From Alphaproteobacteria bacterium (lineage in GTDB: Bacteria > Pseudomonadota > Alphaproteobacteria > Rhizobiales > Rhizobiaceae): a stretch of 64,000 bases of DNA. The notes under the pieces are model-generated. The model saw only the letters and a list, made by a program, of their open reading frames with translations, had not been told where the DNA came from and did no database searches. Shown here one piece after another: positions 27,175 through 35,519 of the stretch. Within the stretch, counting starts at the first letter, position 1. Each line of letters starts with the position of its first letter. Position numbers and translations under genes: made by a program. The stretch covers positions 372,001-436,000 of the forward strand of contig JANSYK010000002.1 in assembly GCA_024742485.1 (NCBI GenBank), given 5' to 3'.

Positions 27175-27765
27175 TCAGCAGTCGGTACAGTCGAGGTCGG
27201 TACCCAGTCGTGGCCGCATGTAATAGGTCTCGTTCATGTCGATGGAGGCCGAGGCACTGCCCATGAACGGATAAGAGGTCAAAAACTGGTGCGTATTGAC
27301 GATTTCGCTGCGGATATAATAGGAGTTGGCGATCTTGAGTCCCGACGGAATATCGACAACCGCACCTTTGGTGTATGGCTTCGTCGTCTTGCTGCCCCAG
27401 GACCAGTCGATCTTGGCATTCTTTGAACCGTCGACCGTGATACCGGTGAATTTCAGTTCGATATCGCTGGCGTCGAAAGGCGCCATGATGCCGGCGGCCA
27501 CATCCACCAGATCCTTCATCTCGGACTTCGTGATGCTCGTGCCCTGGGTAATCAGGTCGAGCGTGATGTTGCCGGCACGGGACACTTTCGTGTCGACAGA
27601 CAGCGCCACGGAGATTTCTACGGCGCCCATGTAGATCAGCACGAGAAGCGGCGCCACGAAGGCAAATTCAACGGCGCCGGCGCCCTCGCGGTCGCGCAGC
27701 AGAACGGCCGTTTTGTCGGCTGTTCGGCCGGCCTGTTTATGAAGGAATTTACGCACCCAGTACAT
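27175..27765 (-). CDS. TadE-like pseudopilin of the Flp pilus system
   Basis: A 196-residue protein with a basic N-terminus, then REGAGAVEFAFVAPLLVLIYMGAVE near residues 26-50. This is the TadE/TadG hallmark: an acidic residue followed by GA-x-x-EF and a single membrane helix, processed by the prepilin peptidase in studied systems. The rest is predicted outside the membrane and ends with a CTDC motif. It lies 56 bases after the second TadE-like gene on the same strand. Minor pseudopilin or assembly role is inferred from the family. Confidence 0.85.
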   Translation of the reverse strand: MYWVRKFLHKQAGRTADKTAVLLRDREGAGAVEFAFVAPLLVLIYMGAVEISVALSVDTKVSRAGNITLDLITQGTSITKSEMKDLVDVAAGIMAPFDASDIELKFTGITVDGSKNAKIDWSWGSKTTKPYTKGAVVDIPSGLKIANSYYIRSEIVNTHQFLTSYPFMGSASASIDMNETYYMRPRLGTDLDCTDC

Positions 27766-27821
27766 GTGGTTGCCCCATCTCGAATGTGCCTTTGCCGTGG
27801 TCCATGCGAACCAACCGCTGA

Positions 27822-28451
27822 CTATTCATACGCTTCGTTTCGATAGGCGGTGGTCGATACGATCAGGTAATATTCCGGTGTCGAACCATCCTCACGAATA
27901 TTGGTGATGTAGGGACGGACCAGATCGGCTGTCACCTTCCACTTGTAGAAGGCGCGAAACATGTTGATCGAAGCCGACCCGCCCGGATTGAACGTGAATC
28001 CGGTCGTATCCAGGTCACCCCAGGTTCCGGCCTTACGTGGCACTTTCGTCGGCATCGCACCAAATGAGGCATAGGATTTGAGATCGATGAACAGGCGTGT
28101 ATCGACATCCTTGCCGCAGGCGATCATGATCGACAGTTCCTTGCAGAACTCCGTCTTGAATTCTTGTTCAGTGATATCGGTGGATTCGCCGGTATTGAAG
28201 GTAATCTGCCCTGTCCTCAGCTGACGGCCGAGCTTGTCGACGGCGTAATTGAGGGTCTGTTCGGCCGCAAATGCGACGCAGGTTTCGATGATTGCGAAGA
28301 CCAGCAGAAAGAACGGGATCGCCAGGATCGCGAACTCGATCGCCACACCGCCGTCGCGGTCACGCCTGAAGCGCCGTGTCCAGTTGCCGGGTTGCGCGCT
28401 GCCCGCTCGCGGGTCTATGTTGTGTCGGTGGTTCGCCATGTTTCCCCACAT
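27822..28451 (-). CDS. TadE-like pseudopilin of the Flp pilus system (second copy)
   Basis: A 209-residue protein with a long basic cytoplasmic N-terminus, the motif RDGGVAIEFAILAIPFFLLVFAIIE, and one membrane helix. The outside part has two cysteines (FCKELSIMIACG) likely to pair. The start may instead be ATG 28439, which has GGGGAA just upstream. Together with the next gene it probably forms the minor-pilin pair seen in alphaproteobacterial tad loci. It follows the pilus N-domain gene after about 150 bases. Confidence 0.85.
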   Translation of the reverse strand: MWGNMANHRHNIDPRAGSAQPGNWTRRFRRDRDGGVAIEFAILAIPFFLLVFAIIETCVAFAAEQTLNYAVDKLGRQLRTGQITFNTGESTDITEQEFKTEFCKELSIMIACGKDVDTRLFIDLKSYASFGAMPTKVPRKAGTWGDLDTTGFTFNPGGSASINMFRAFYKWKVTADLVRPYITNIREDGSTPEYYLIVSTTAYRNEAYE

Positions 28452-28604
28452 TCAAAACCTGTCCGGCAATGATAGCGAATATGCGTTACCAATCCGTATC
28501 CGAAATGAATTGGATCAATTTGGACTTGTTTGGGTGGTGTTTACCAAGGACATCACGGAGCGCATTGCGGTGGAAAACACTGCATCGGCAACATGCCCGG
28601 AGAT

Positions 28605-29012
28605 TTACTCAGGCAGTTCGAACACTTCGCAATTGGGCGTGCAGGACATGATTTGACGATCAGCCTGACGATAAATCTGCAGCGTATTCTTGTTTTCCAA
28701 AGACACCAGAATTCGCTCGTCGACAATGGCCGAGCCATCGTTATCCAGAATGACCAGGTTGGTCGTACCGAATTTCTTTCCGGTCAGGATGATGGTTTGT
28801 GAATCGCTGACGGCTGCGTCCGCTATGTCCGAATTGCCGATAATGACGCGGCTGACGGGCCGGTCAAGTTTGATAACACGTGCATAGTCGAGCTCGACCT
28901 TGATGGTGTCTTCCGCGATCACACCAGTTGTGGCGGCGGCTGCCAACGTTCCTGCGATGACCAGCAGACGCAATGAATGGGATAGGGTTTTCAATCCGGA
29001 CTGGCGGGTCAT
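28605..29012 (-). CDS. Exported pilus-assembly N-domain protein (CpaC N-terminal-like)
   Basis: A 135-residue exported protein with a signal peptide (hydrophobic residues about 16-33, AAATTGVIAED) and a single small domain. Its pattern KVELDYARVIKLDRPVSRVIIGNSDIADA, then GTTNLVILDNDG, is the same as the N-terminal domain of the CpaC secretin in this locus. It lacks the secretin pore. The C-terminus ends with a Cys pair (SCTPNC). ATG 29012 has AAGGAG 8 bases upstream. It is probably a periplasmic accessory of the pilus machine, by position and domain. Confidence 0.82.
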   Translation of the reverse strand: MTRQSGLKTLSHSLRLLVIAGTLAAAATTGVIAEDTIKVELDYARVIKLDRPVSRVIIGNSDIADAAVSDSQTIILTGKKFGTTNLVILDNDGSAIVDERILVSLENKNTLQIYRQADRQIMSCTPNCEVFELPE

Positions 29013-29067
29013 GCTTCGCTCCTTGGGCCGCGACAATTACGACGTCCCTAAAACTCGCTCGGAATGG

Positions 29068-29082
29068 TGAATGAACATTTAA
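29068..29082 (-). promoter_or_regulatory. CtrA-like box TTAA-N7-TTCA upstream of the pilus N-domain gene
   Basis: On the reverse strand TTAA, 7 bases, TTCA lies 56 bases before the ATG of the gene at 28605-29012. It matches seven of the eight fixed bases of the CtrA consensus TTAA-N7-TTAA. This is a pattern match only. Confidence 0.4.
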
Positions 29083-29285
29083 CGCGCTGCGGGAATCTCG
29101 GATATTGTCGGTTCGATTGTGGAATTTGTTCCATTTTGCCGCGCGGGCACAAGCTGGGAGACCGTCCGACCGGCGAGAGTGACCCGCTGCGGACATTTTA
29201 ACCCGGATTTCCCGCATAATCGGCTGACCTTGCTTCGGCCTTGGGATTTTTCATGTTGCATTACAGCATGTTAGTTGGCTCCAGA

Positions 29286-29540
29286 GGCGGTTATGATGGC
29301 TTGTTTCTGTTTCAGGAGTTTGATGAGACACACGGGCTGCAAGATCTGGCAGGCTGTTTGCTGCAGGATACCCGGACGTCAATGATGCTGACCGCCTTTC
29401 TCGTGATCCGATGATGAGTCAGATCATCGGTGGTCGTGCTGTTGATGGGTAGGCGGCCTCGACCAGCCGGATGAATCGGTTCCAGACCGATATTCTGACA
29501 TCTCCCTGCAACCTCGGCAGCTTTCTGCAGCGCACCGATC
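29286..29540 (+). pseudogene. Relic of an IS1380-type transposase, frameshifted and truncated
   Basis: Two frames of the + strand together match the N-terminal part of IS1380-family transposases. One frame gives LFLFQEFDETHGLQDLAG (about 29301-29354). The next, from about 29350, gives GYPDVNDADRLSRDPMMSQI, IGGRAVDG, a stop, then AASTSRMNRFQTDIL. Family members have AGYEDVNDAERL, an xDPAM segment, and SQMGRFET in the same order. A frame change and an in-frame stop make it dead, and the catalytic region is missing. It marks the left side of an island that splits the pilus locus. The flanking 29013-29285 holds only the upstream region of the reverse pilus gene. Confidence 0.7.
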
Positions 29541-29726
29541 CTGGGCCAATGCTTTCTCACGAACCGTTCACCGATTGAGACGCCCAGCCAATGACACACT
29601 TGGGCAGCAGGATAAGCTCATAGGGGAGGTACTTGGGAAATGTCGGCTGGAAACACTGTTCAGCGCGGACAATTTAGCCAACGTCGATCGACGACGTAGA
29701 CATCATTGAGAAATAGAGGTGTGAAC

Positions 29727-30947
29727 GTGTTACCGTTGGAAAACAAGAGAGTATTGTCATTTGAAACCTGGGGCGCCGGGTCGTTTCATGGCACGCTTTT
29801 AGCTTTACTGGGCGCTGAGGTAATAAACGTAGAAGATCCGCGTCAAGATGGTAACCCCCTGCGCAACATGGGGGCGCTGTTCCTGGACGAGGCCAGGCAG
29901 GACAATGAAAGTGCTGAATCAACCCTGCACAACAAGAAAAGCTTGGCGCTGGACATTCGTAGCAACGACGGCAAACGTGTTTTTTTTGAACTGGTCAAGT
30001 CCTCGGACGCAGTGATCGATAATTTCCGCGGCTCGCTTCCCGCGAAATTGGGTGTCACATATGAAGATCTGAAAGAGCTGAATCCCAAGCTGGTGTGTAC
30101 ACATCTTTCAGGCTACGGGCGCGACAACGAGCGTGCCGATTGGCCGGGCTATGATTTCCTGATGCAGGCGGAAACAGGTTGGATGGCTGTTACGGGCGAA
30201 CCTGGCTCGATGCCGACCAAGGTTGGCGTGTCGGTCGTGGATCTGATGGGCAGTGTCTATGCGGCCCTGTGTACCGTATCGGGGTTGCTTCGCTCCGAAC
30301 TGACTGGAAAGGGCGGCGATGTCGACACAAATCTTTTCGATATCGCCTTGAACTGCCTTTGCTATCAAGGGCTCTGGTTCCTGAATGACGGCGTGGTGCC
30401 GGGCAAGCAGCCACGCTCTGCCCATGCGTCTCAAACGCCCTCGCAATTGGTCAAGACGGCTGACGGATGGTTCTATGTTGCCTGTCTTACGCAGAAATTC
30501 TGGGAAATGCTGTGCGACGAGTTGAACGCCAGCGAGTTGACGACGGATGCCAGGTTTCTAACCAATACGGATCGAACCCAGAACCGAGACACCTTGACCG
30601 TCGTCCTGGACAACTTGTTCCAGCGCAGAACAACTGATGCCTGGTTTGGCCAAATGAGTGGCAAGATTCCCTGCGCGCCAGTCTATGACATCGCGCAAGC
30701 TTTGGATAACGCGTTTGTGCGAGACAATGGTAAGATCATCAATACGCCGTATACGCGCAGCCAGACCCGCAGGGATGTAAAATACATCGGTGCGCCGTTC
30801 TCCTTTGCCGATACACCGGACATGGATTTCAAGGTCGCTCCATACTACGGGGAAAACACGCGCGAAATATTGCAGCAAGCCGGCTTGGACGATGCGCGTA
30901 TCGATGCGCTGAATGCTGCTGGCATCGTATATTGCCGTTCGGCTTGA
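29727..30947 (+). CDS. CaiB/BaiF CoA-transferase family protein (class III)
   Basis: A 406-residue class III CoA-transferase. N-terminal FETWGAGSFHGTLLALLGAEVINVE is the usual Rossmann-like start. HNKKSLALDIRSNDGKRVFFELVKSSDAVIDNFRGS and HLSGYG follow. VGVSVVDLMGSVYAA holds the Asp expected to form the aspartyl-CoA intermediate. GTG 29727 is chosen over TTG 29706 because AGAGGT lies 6 bases upstream. Composition is less GC-rich than the surrounding pilus genes and it sits between two gene relics, so lateral acquisition is likely. Substrate unknown; it has no intact catabolic partner here. Confidence 0.85.
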   Translation: MLPLENKRVLSFETWGAGSFHGTLLALLGAEVINVEDPRQDGNPLRNMGALFLDEARQDNESAESTLHNKKSLALDIRSNDGKRVFFELVKSSDAVIDNFRGSLPAKLGVTYEDLKELNPKLVCTHLSGYGRDNERADWPGYDFLMQAETGWMAVTGEPGSMPTKVGVSVVDLMGSVYAALCTVSGLLRSELTGKGGDVDTNLFDIALNCLCYQGLWFLNDGVVPGKQPRSAHASQTPSQLVKTADGWFYVACLTQKFWEMLCDELNASELTTDARFLTNTDRTQNRDTLTVVLDNLFQRRTTDAWFGQMSGKIPCAPVYDIAQALDNAFVRDNGKIINTPYTRSQTRRDVKYIGAPFSFADTPDMDFKVAPYYGENTREILQQAGLDDARIDALNAAGIVYCRSA

Positions 30948-31277
30948 CGGATTGTTGGAGCCAAAATCATGGCAGATCAAATCAGCGTGCCGTTCGCCAT
31001 TTATCGCGATGGACGACGTCAACGACAAATTTACAGAGCACGGTAAAGCTGCAATGGCCTTTGCGGAGGTATCTCGTCGACAGGTGATCTCGGCCTTGAA
31101 CCCGAGCACGCAAACCGCCCGTAGCCGGTGCTGGAAGGTCACTTTTGCGAATTTGGGCTTGGATGAAAGCTGTATGCCCGTCGACAGCGCGCGTCGGTCG
31201 TATCTTGAGCAATCGCAGGCATTTCAGCCTTCCAGTCGGCCTTGGCCAACCATGTCGCGCCAGGGGAGTCTTGGTAG
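30948..31277 (+). other. Gene-free stretch after the CoA-transferase
   Basis: No credible gene. A possible start at 30969 (ATGGCAGATC) reads only 25 codons before a stop. Longer open frames on both strands have no recognisable motif and shadow-like composition. It may be decayed coding sequence belonging with the isochorismatase-like relic that follows. Confidence 0.5.
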
Positions 31278-31466
31278 ATGTGCGGTGTAACCACCAATTT
31301 TTGCGTATCCTCCACTGTTTGGGCGGGTTTTGATCATAATTATCCAGTGCTGGTGATCGAGGACGCCTGCGCCTCTGACACGCAAGCCGCGCATGAGGCC
31401 GCGATCCAAGTATTGAGCACGATCTCAACTATCACCACATCAGGTGCCTTGGCGGTCATCAAATGA
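31278..31466 (+). pseudogene. C-terminal fragment resembling an isochorismatase-family hydrolase
   Basis: The 62-codon frame reads GVTTNFCVSSTVWAGFDHNY, then VLVIEDACASDTQAAHEAA. This matches the end of isochorismatase-like cysteine hydrolases: the catalytic Cys in a GVxTNxCVxST pattern, then the VxDAC segment and a helix with HEAA. An in-frame stop lies directly before the ATG and the upstream two-thirds, with the other catalytic residues, is not found in any frame. It is a relic rather than a small gene. Such hydrolases often accompany CoA-transferase and amide catabolic genes. Confidence 0.6.
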
Positions 31467-32021
31467 ATGGGTCCGATTGTGTCTCCATCGGGTCTTGTCA
31501 CAATAAGCTATTTCCAACAGTGGGGCCTTGTACCGAAGCACCCGACGACCCCACCAAGCGTCCGTGATCGCTAAGGGAGGGCTCGCAGAATGCGTGCCAA
31601 AACCGATTGGCATTGCGACGTTTGAGTTGAAATTTCCTGGGAAAATCCAGTCGATACGTCAAGGGTCTGCTCTTGGCGTTCCCGACTGCGATCATGTTTG
31701 ACGCTCGCTGAATTGTTTGCGTTCTTGCTAGGACCGTGGGAAACAACATCCCCAATCGTCATTCGGGAAATACACATTTATATATATACCCTTGTGGGAA
31801 CCCGGAATTTGCACCCTGTCATTCCGTTCGGCACCGGCAATTTGCGATGGGGTGGTTCTTAATCAAGCGTTCACCACAATGCGGCGCATTTTCGGTCAAG
31901 GAATTGGTAACCCTGTTTCTTAAGCAGATTTCAAATCATGCCCGATAGTTTGCTCCCATCCGATCAACGATGAACAAGTTGACGGGAGTGCTGAACGTAC
32001 GTGGAGCTAAGGAGTATTCCA
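31467..32021 (+). other. Gene-free stretch upstream of the Flp pilin gene
   Basis: I see no credible gene in 31467-31735. From about 31770 the DNA is AT-rich (ATTTATATATATACCC), as expected of a promoter region, and it holds the CtrA-like half-match noted separately. The last 30 bases carry the pilin ribosome site TAAGGAG, 7 bases before the ATG. Confidence 0.5.
31859..31873 (+). promoter_or_regulatory. CtrA-like box TTAA-N7-TTCA upstream of the Flp pilin gene
   Basis: TTAA, 7 bases, TTCA, 149 bases before the pilin start. It has seven of the eight fixed bases of the CtrA consensus. In Caulobacter the pilin gene is CtrA-controlled, which makes the position meaningful; otherwise the match is weak. 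Confidence 0.35.
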
Positions 32022-32195
32022 ATGACAAAGACTTTTGCACGCTTTCTGAAAGACGAGTCCGGCGCAACTGCCATCGAATATGGTTTGATTGCTGCTCTCA
32101 TTTCCGTTGCGCTGATTGCCGGCGCCACGCTCGTTGGTAACGAGCTGGAAGACGTCTTCAACGAAATCGGCACACAGCTGAAGTCGGCCAACTAA
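32022..32195 (+). CDS. Flp/Fap-type major pilin
   Basis: Prepilin of 57 residues for the Flp (type IVc) pilus. A short basic leader (MTKTFARFLKDESG) precedes the Flp motif GATAIEYGLIAALISVALIAG: cleavage is expected after the Gly before ATAIEY, with the conserved Glu-Tyr pair and a single hydrophobic helix that packs in the fibre core. ATG 32022 follows TAAGGAG. A strong intrinsic terminator lies about 100 bases after the stop, so the pilin can be expressed at a higher level than the assembly genes downstream. Confidence 0.95.
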   Translation: MTKTFARFLKDESGATAIEYGLIAALISVALIAGATLVGNELEDVFNEIGTQLKSAN

Positions 32196-32299
32196 GATCC
32201 TCTAAGGATCGGGTGACATCCAAAGTCGGTTTCCGACAGCGTTGTTGCCACGTTACGGTCGCACCCCGGCGATTTAAGCCAGGGCAGAAGAATGGGAAC

Positions 32300-32329
32300 G
32301 CCCGGTCTCTTATGGCCGGGCTTTTCTTT
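32300..32329 (+). terminator. Intrinsic terminator after the Flp pilin gene
   Basis: GCCCGG pairs with CCGGGC around a 10-base loop and is followed by TTTTCTTT. It lies between the pilin and cpaA, about 105 bases after the pilin stop, and would limit read-through into the assembly operon. Confidence 0.85.
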
Positions 32330-32417
32330 AACCAATTGGCATGGTTTCGCGGTTCTAATGGATTGCAGCCCGTTCCCGGTTCGGGAACGCCCAGTGTCGG
32401 TTTGATGGAGAATGAAC

Positions 32418-32933
32418 ATGCTGCTGGCAGCGATCACCGTGATATTTCCGCTCTGCCTTGCCTACGCAGCGTTTTCCGACATGTTCACGATGACCATTCC
32501 GAATCGCGTTTCGGTCATTCTGATTGTTTCATTCGCCCTGATCGCGCCATTCACCGGTATGGACTGGATCGTCTTTGCGAAACACTTCGCGGCCGCGCTG
32601 CTGGTTTTTTCCGTGTGCTTTGCGCTTTTCGGGATTGGGGTCATGGGTGGCGGTGACGCGAAATTGCTGACAGCCACATCCCTGTGGTTCGGCCTGTCGA
32701 TGCAGCTTTTTGCATTTCTGACCTATGTCGCCCTGATCGGCGGTCTGCTGACACTGATGATCCTGCTGGCGCGATCCGACAGGTTTTCGGTCGTCGTCAA
32801 CCGCGTCGGCATCATCAGTCATCTGACGGATTCTAAGCTCGGTGTGCCCTATGGCGTGGCCATTGCCGTTGCCGGCTTCATCTGCTTTCCGGCCAGTTCC
32901 ATGGTACAATACGCCTTGGCCCATCTGGTCTGA
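32418..32933 (+). CDS. cpaA: Prepilin peptidase CpaA/TadV (A24 family)
   Basis: Inner-membrane aspartic peptidase that removes the leader from Flp prepilin and TadE-type pseudopilins. It has 171 residues and about six membrane segments. The two catalytic Asp are visible: one in AYAAFSDMFTMTIPN near residue 21 and one in GGGDAKLL near 78. ATG 32418 is chosen because GGAG lies 7 bases upstream, whereas ATG 32412 nearly touches it. Confidence 0.93.
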   Translation: MLLAAITVIFPLCLAYAAFSDMFTMTIPNRVSVILIVSFALIAPFTGMDWIVFAKHFAAALLVFSVCFALFGIGVMGGGDAKLLTATSLWFGLSMQLFAFLTYVALIGGLLTLMILLARSDRFSVVVNRVGIISHLTDSKLGVPYGVAIAVAGFICFPASSMVQYALAHLV

Positions 32934-33051
32934 CGTTACCCGCTTCAACAGTCCGCCCAAGCTGGTCTGTCCTCCTGGCCGGCGGTTTACTCCTGTTCGA
33001 TTGGTTCTGATCGCCCTCAGTGGTCCCGGGGGTTCTCGACGGATATTTCGA

Positions 33052-33094
33052 TTAATCGGTCGTTAAGCACGATCGTAAGCGGCGTATTAACCAT
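33052..33094 (+). promoter_or_regulatory. CtrA box (perfect TTAA-N7-TTAA) plus TTAACCAT half-site upstream of cpaB
   Basis: TTAA at 33052-33055, seven bases, and TTAA at 33063-33066 match the full CtrA consensus exactly. A TTAACCAT half-site follows at 33087-33094. Both lie in the 223-base gap between cpaA and cpaB, 63 to 105 bases before the cpaB start, where a promoter is expected. CtrA identity is inferred from the motif and from known control of pili by CtrA in alphaproteobacteria. Confidence 0.6.
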
Positions 33095-33156
33095 AATTAC
33101 ACGATTGGTGCGGCATTGTCGGGAACACAAGCAATTATGTGCCCCGGGATAACAGT

Positions 33157-33951
33157 ATGAAACCTGCACGCCTCATCGTCATGTCCATCGCGCTGGTCGC
33201 CGCCGTCTCGGCCGGTTATCTCATGTTGAAGATAACCAGCCAAAACAGTGATCAACCGGTTCGCACGGTCGTCAAGGACGTCACGACCGACAGGGTTCTG
33301 GTCGCTTCGAGCAGTCTGCCGATCGGTTCACGGCTCAATGAAGACAATCTCGACTGGCAGGAATGGCCGGAAAACGCCGTAGCCGACGGTTTCATCACCC
33401 GTTCGACCCGGCCGGATGCGGTTGAAGAACTGACAGGTTCGATCGTCCGTCTGCCCGTCTTCGAGGGCGAACCAATCCGCAGCGAAAAGGTCGTTGATTC
33501 CAACACCCGCATCATGTCGTCGATCCTTCCGTCGGGAAAACGCGCTGTATCGACGGAGATCACGGTCGAAACAGGCGCTGGTGGCTTCATCCTCCCCAAT
33601 GACCGTGTTGACGTCATCATGGTGCGCACATCCGAGGACAGCTCCTTTCTGACCGAGACCATCCTGTCCAACATCCGTGTTCTGGCGATCGACCAGCGCA
33701 TTCAGGAAGACGACGAGGGCAACAAGACCGCCGTCGGATCGACCGCGACCCTGGAGCTGACGCCTGAACAGGCGCAGATCATCGCCGTTGCGCAGCAAAT
33801 GGCCTCGCGCCTGACGCTGGCGCTCAGAAGTGTCGCTGATGTGCAGGATCCCGATACGGGAGGAGCCGACTACCTTCTCAGCGGCGATGGCGGATCAACC
33901 ATTCAGCTGATCCGATCGGGCGAAATCACCAATATTGGCGCAGCAAAGTAG
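33157..33951 (+). CDS. cpaB: Flp pilus assembly protein CpaB/RcpC
   Basis: Periplasmic protein of 264 residues anchored by an N-terminal helix (about residues 4-24). A SAF/antifreeze-like beta-clip domain (VLVASSSLPIGSRLNEDNLDWQEWP) is followed by the RcpC-type domain with GKRAVSTEITVETGAGGFILPNDRVDVI. It is thought to stabilise or modulate the secretin. ATG 33157 is preferred over an upstream GTG. It begins the operon cpaB-cpaC-cpaD-cpaE-cpaF-tadB-tadC. Confidence 0.92.
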   Translation: MKPARLIVMSIALVAAVSAGYLMLKITSQNSDQPVRTVVKDVTTDRVLVASSSLPIGSRLNEDNLDWQEWPENAVADGFITRSTRPDAVEELTGSIVRLPVFEGEPIRSEKVVDSNTRIMSSILPSGKRAVSTEITVETGAGGFILPNDRVDVIMVRTSEDSSFLTETILSNIRVLAIDQRIQEDDEGNKTAVGSTATLELTPEQAQIIAVAQQMASRLTLALRSVADVQDPDTGGADYLLSGDGGSTIQLIRSGEITNIGAAK

Positions 33952-33966
33952 ACCGGGGACAATTCA

Positions 33967-35499
33967 GTGCGTAGATCAACAAAATCAGCTTTTGCGTCGG
34001 GCATCTGTCAATGGGCCCTGATTGCAGGAACGACGGCGGTGCTGTCCGCCGGAGCGCTCATCGGTCCCATGGCCGGTTCGGCTGCAGCCAATGAGCAGAC
34101 GATAAAGGTTCAGAAATCCGGACCCGGCGTCAGCCGAGAGGTTTCCCTTGGTCTCAACAAGGCCATTGTTGTCGACCTGCCCGAAGACGCCCATGACATC
34201 CTGGTGGCTGATCCGTCGGTTGCCGATGCGGTTACCCGTTCGTCCCGCCGGATTTATCTGTTCGGAAAGGCCGTCGGGCAGACCAATATCTTTGTTTTCG
34301 GCGCAGACGGGAATCCGATCGTCAGCCTGGATCTGGCCATCGAGCGTGACATTACCGGGCTGCAACGGCAATTGAGCCGCTTCATTCCCGATTCGAATAT
34401 CATGGTCGAGATCATCAGTGACAACATTGTGCTGACAGGCACCGTTCGCACCCCCCAGGACGCTGCACGGGCCAATCAGCTTGCCGGCATATTCCTGAAG
34501 GGTGGTGAAGCCACGACGCGCAACATCACGGCGATCGGCGATGGCGGTGACGCCGCAATTTTCGCTGAAGATCGCCAGGTCTCGCAGATCGTGAATCTTC
34601 TCGATATTGAGGGCGAAGATCAGGTCACCTTGAAGGTGACTGTCGCCGAAGTTAGCCGCCAGATTCTCAAGCAGCTCGGATTCAACACCTATTTCCAGGG
34701 TGCCAGCGGCCAGGCAGCGTTCAGCTCGGTCAATCCGGTGGGCCTCGGTAAGGCATTGAGCCAGACCGCCGGTCTCTCCCAGTTCGATCTCGGAAGCTAC
34801 AATGTCCAGGCCTATATCCGGGCCATGGAGCAGGCGGGTGTCATGAGAACACTCGCTGAACCGACATTGACTGCCATATCCGGCGAAGCGGCGAATTTCT
34901 TCGTCGGTGGCGAGTTTCAGCTGGTCACCGGTCAGAGCTTTGCTGACGGACAGATTACCTATGATTATGAGACCAAGGAATACGGAATCGGTCTCGAGTT
35001 CACGCCGGTTGTGCTTTCAGCCGGCCGGATCAGCCTGAAGGTCCGTACGGAAGTTTCCGAGCCGACCTTTGACGGGAGTGTTACGTTGAGCGGTGCCAAC
35101 ACGCTGGGCGGGGTGACCGTCAACGGCATTCGGCGGCGAGAAGCCGATACCGCCGTGGAACTGCCTTCGGGCGGCTCGATCGTCATTGCCGGCCTGGTGC
35201 GCGACGATGTCCGTCAGGTCATGGGCGGTTTCCCGGGCATATCGAAGATACCGGTGCTGGGCACATTGTTCCGCAGCCGCGACTTCGTGCGCAGTGAAAC
35301 GGAATTGGTGATTATCGCGACGCCCTATCTGGTGCGCCCGGTTGCACGCAACAAGCTGGCAAGACCCGATGACAATCTGAATGCCGCCAGCGATGGAGCC
35401 GCCAATTTTCTGGGTCGCGTCAACAGGGTTTACGGGCAGATGGAAACGGACTTGCCGAAAGGCCGTTACCACGGCGTCGTTGGCTTTATCTACAAGTAA
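33967..35499 (+). CDS. cpaC: Flp pilus outer-membrane secretin CpaC/RcpA
   Basis: A 510-residue secretin through which the pilus crosses the outer membrane. It has a long signal peptide (to about residue 40), the pilus N-domain with SLGLNKAIVVDLPEDAHDILVADPSVADA, a BON-like domain (about 120-190: IMVEIISDNIVLTGTV), and the secretin domain with EPTLTAISGEAANFFVGGEF and the terminal VPVLGT-type motif (SKIPVLGTLFRSRDF). The start is GTG with GGGGAC upstream. A small separate protein on the other side of the locus repeats only its N-domain. Confidence 0.94.
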   Translation: MRRSTKSAFASGICQWALIAGTTAVLSAGALIGPMAGSAAANEQTIKVQKSGPGVSREVSLGLNKAIVVDLPEDAHDILVADPSVADAVTRSSRRIYLFGKAVGQTNIFVFGADGNPIVSLDLAIERDITGLQRQLSRFIPDSNIMVEIISDNIVLTGTVRTPQDAARANQLAGIFLKGGEATTRNITAIGDGGDAAIFAEDRQVSQIVNLLDIEGEDQVTLKVTVAEVSRQILKQLGFNTYFQGASGQAAFSSVNPVGLGKALSQTAGLSQFDLGSYNVQAYIRAMEQAGVMRTLAEPTLTAISGEAANFFVGGEFQLVTGQSFADGQITYDYETKEYGIGLEFTPVVLSAGRISLKVRTEVSEPTFDGSVTLSGANTLGGVTVNGIRRREADTAVELPSGGSIVIAGLVRDDVRQVMGGFPGISKIPVLGTLFRSRDFVRSETELVIIATPYLVRPVARNKLARPDDNLNAASDGAANFLGRVNRVYGQMETDLPKGRYHGVVGFIYK

Positions 35500-35519
35500 T
35501 GAAGGGTTGGAGCCAAATC

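Noticed and set aside
29312-29599. 95-codon reverse frame in the pilus-locus island
   Set aside because: It is the antisense of the IS1380 transposase relic; its sequence has no ribosome site or independent motif.
30982-31428. 148-codon reverse frame opposite the hydrolase fragment
   Set aside because: Basic, low-information translation and no ribosome site; the opposite strand holds the recognisable relic.
31498-31755. 85-codon reverse frame upstream of the pilin gene
   Set aside because: No motif, no start signal and unrelated to any family I know; I treat the stretch as non-coding.
31826-31846. Sigma-54 promoter (GGCAC and TTGC) before the pilin
   Set aside because: The spacing is two bases too long for the GG-N10-GC rule.
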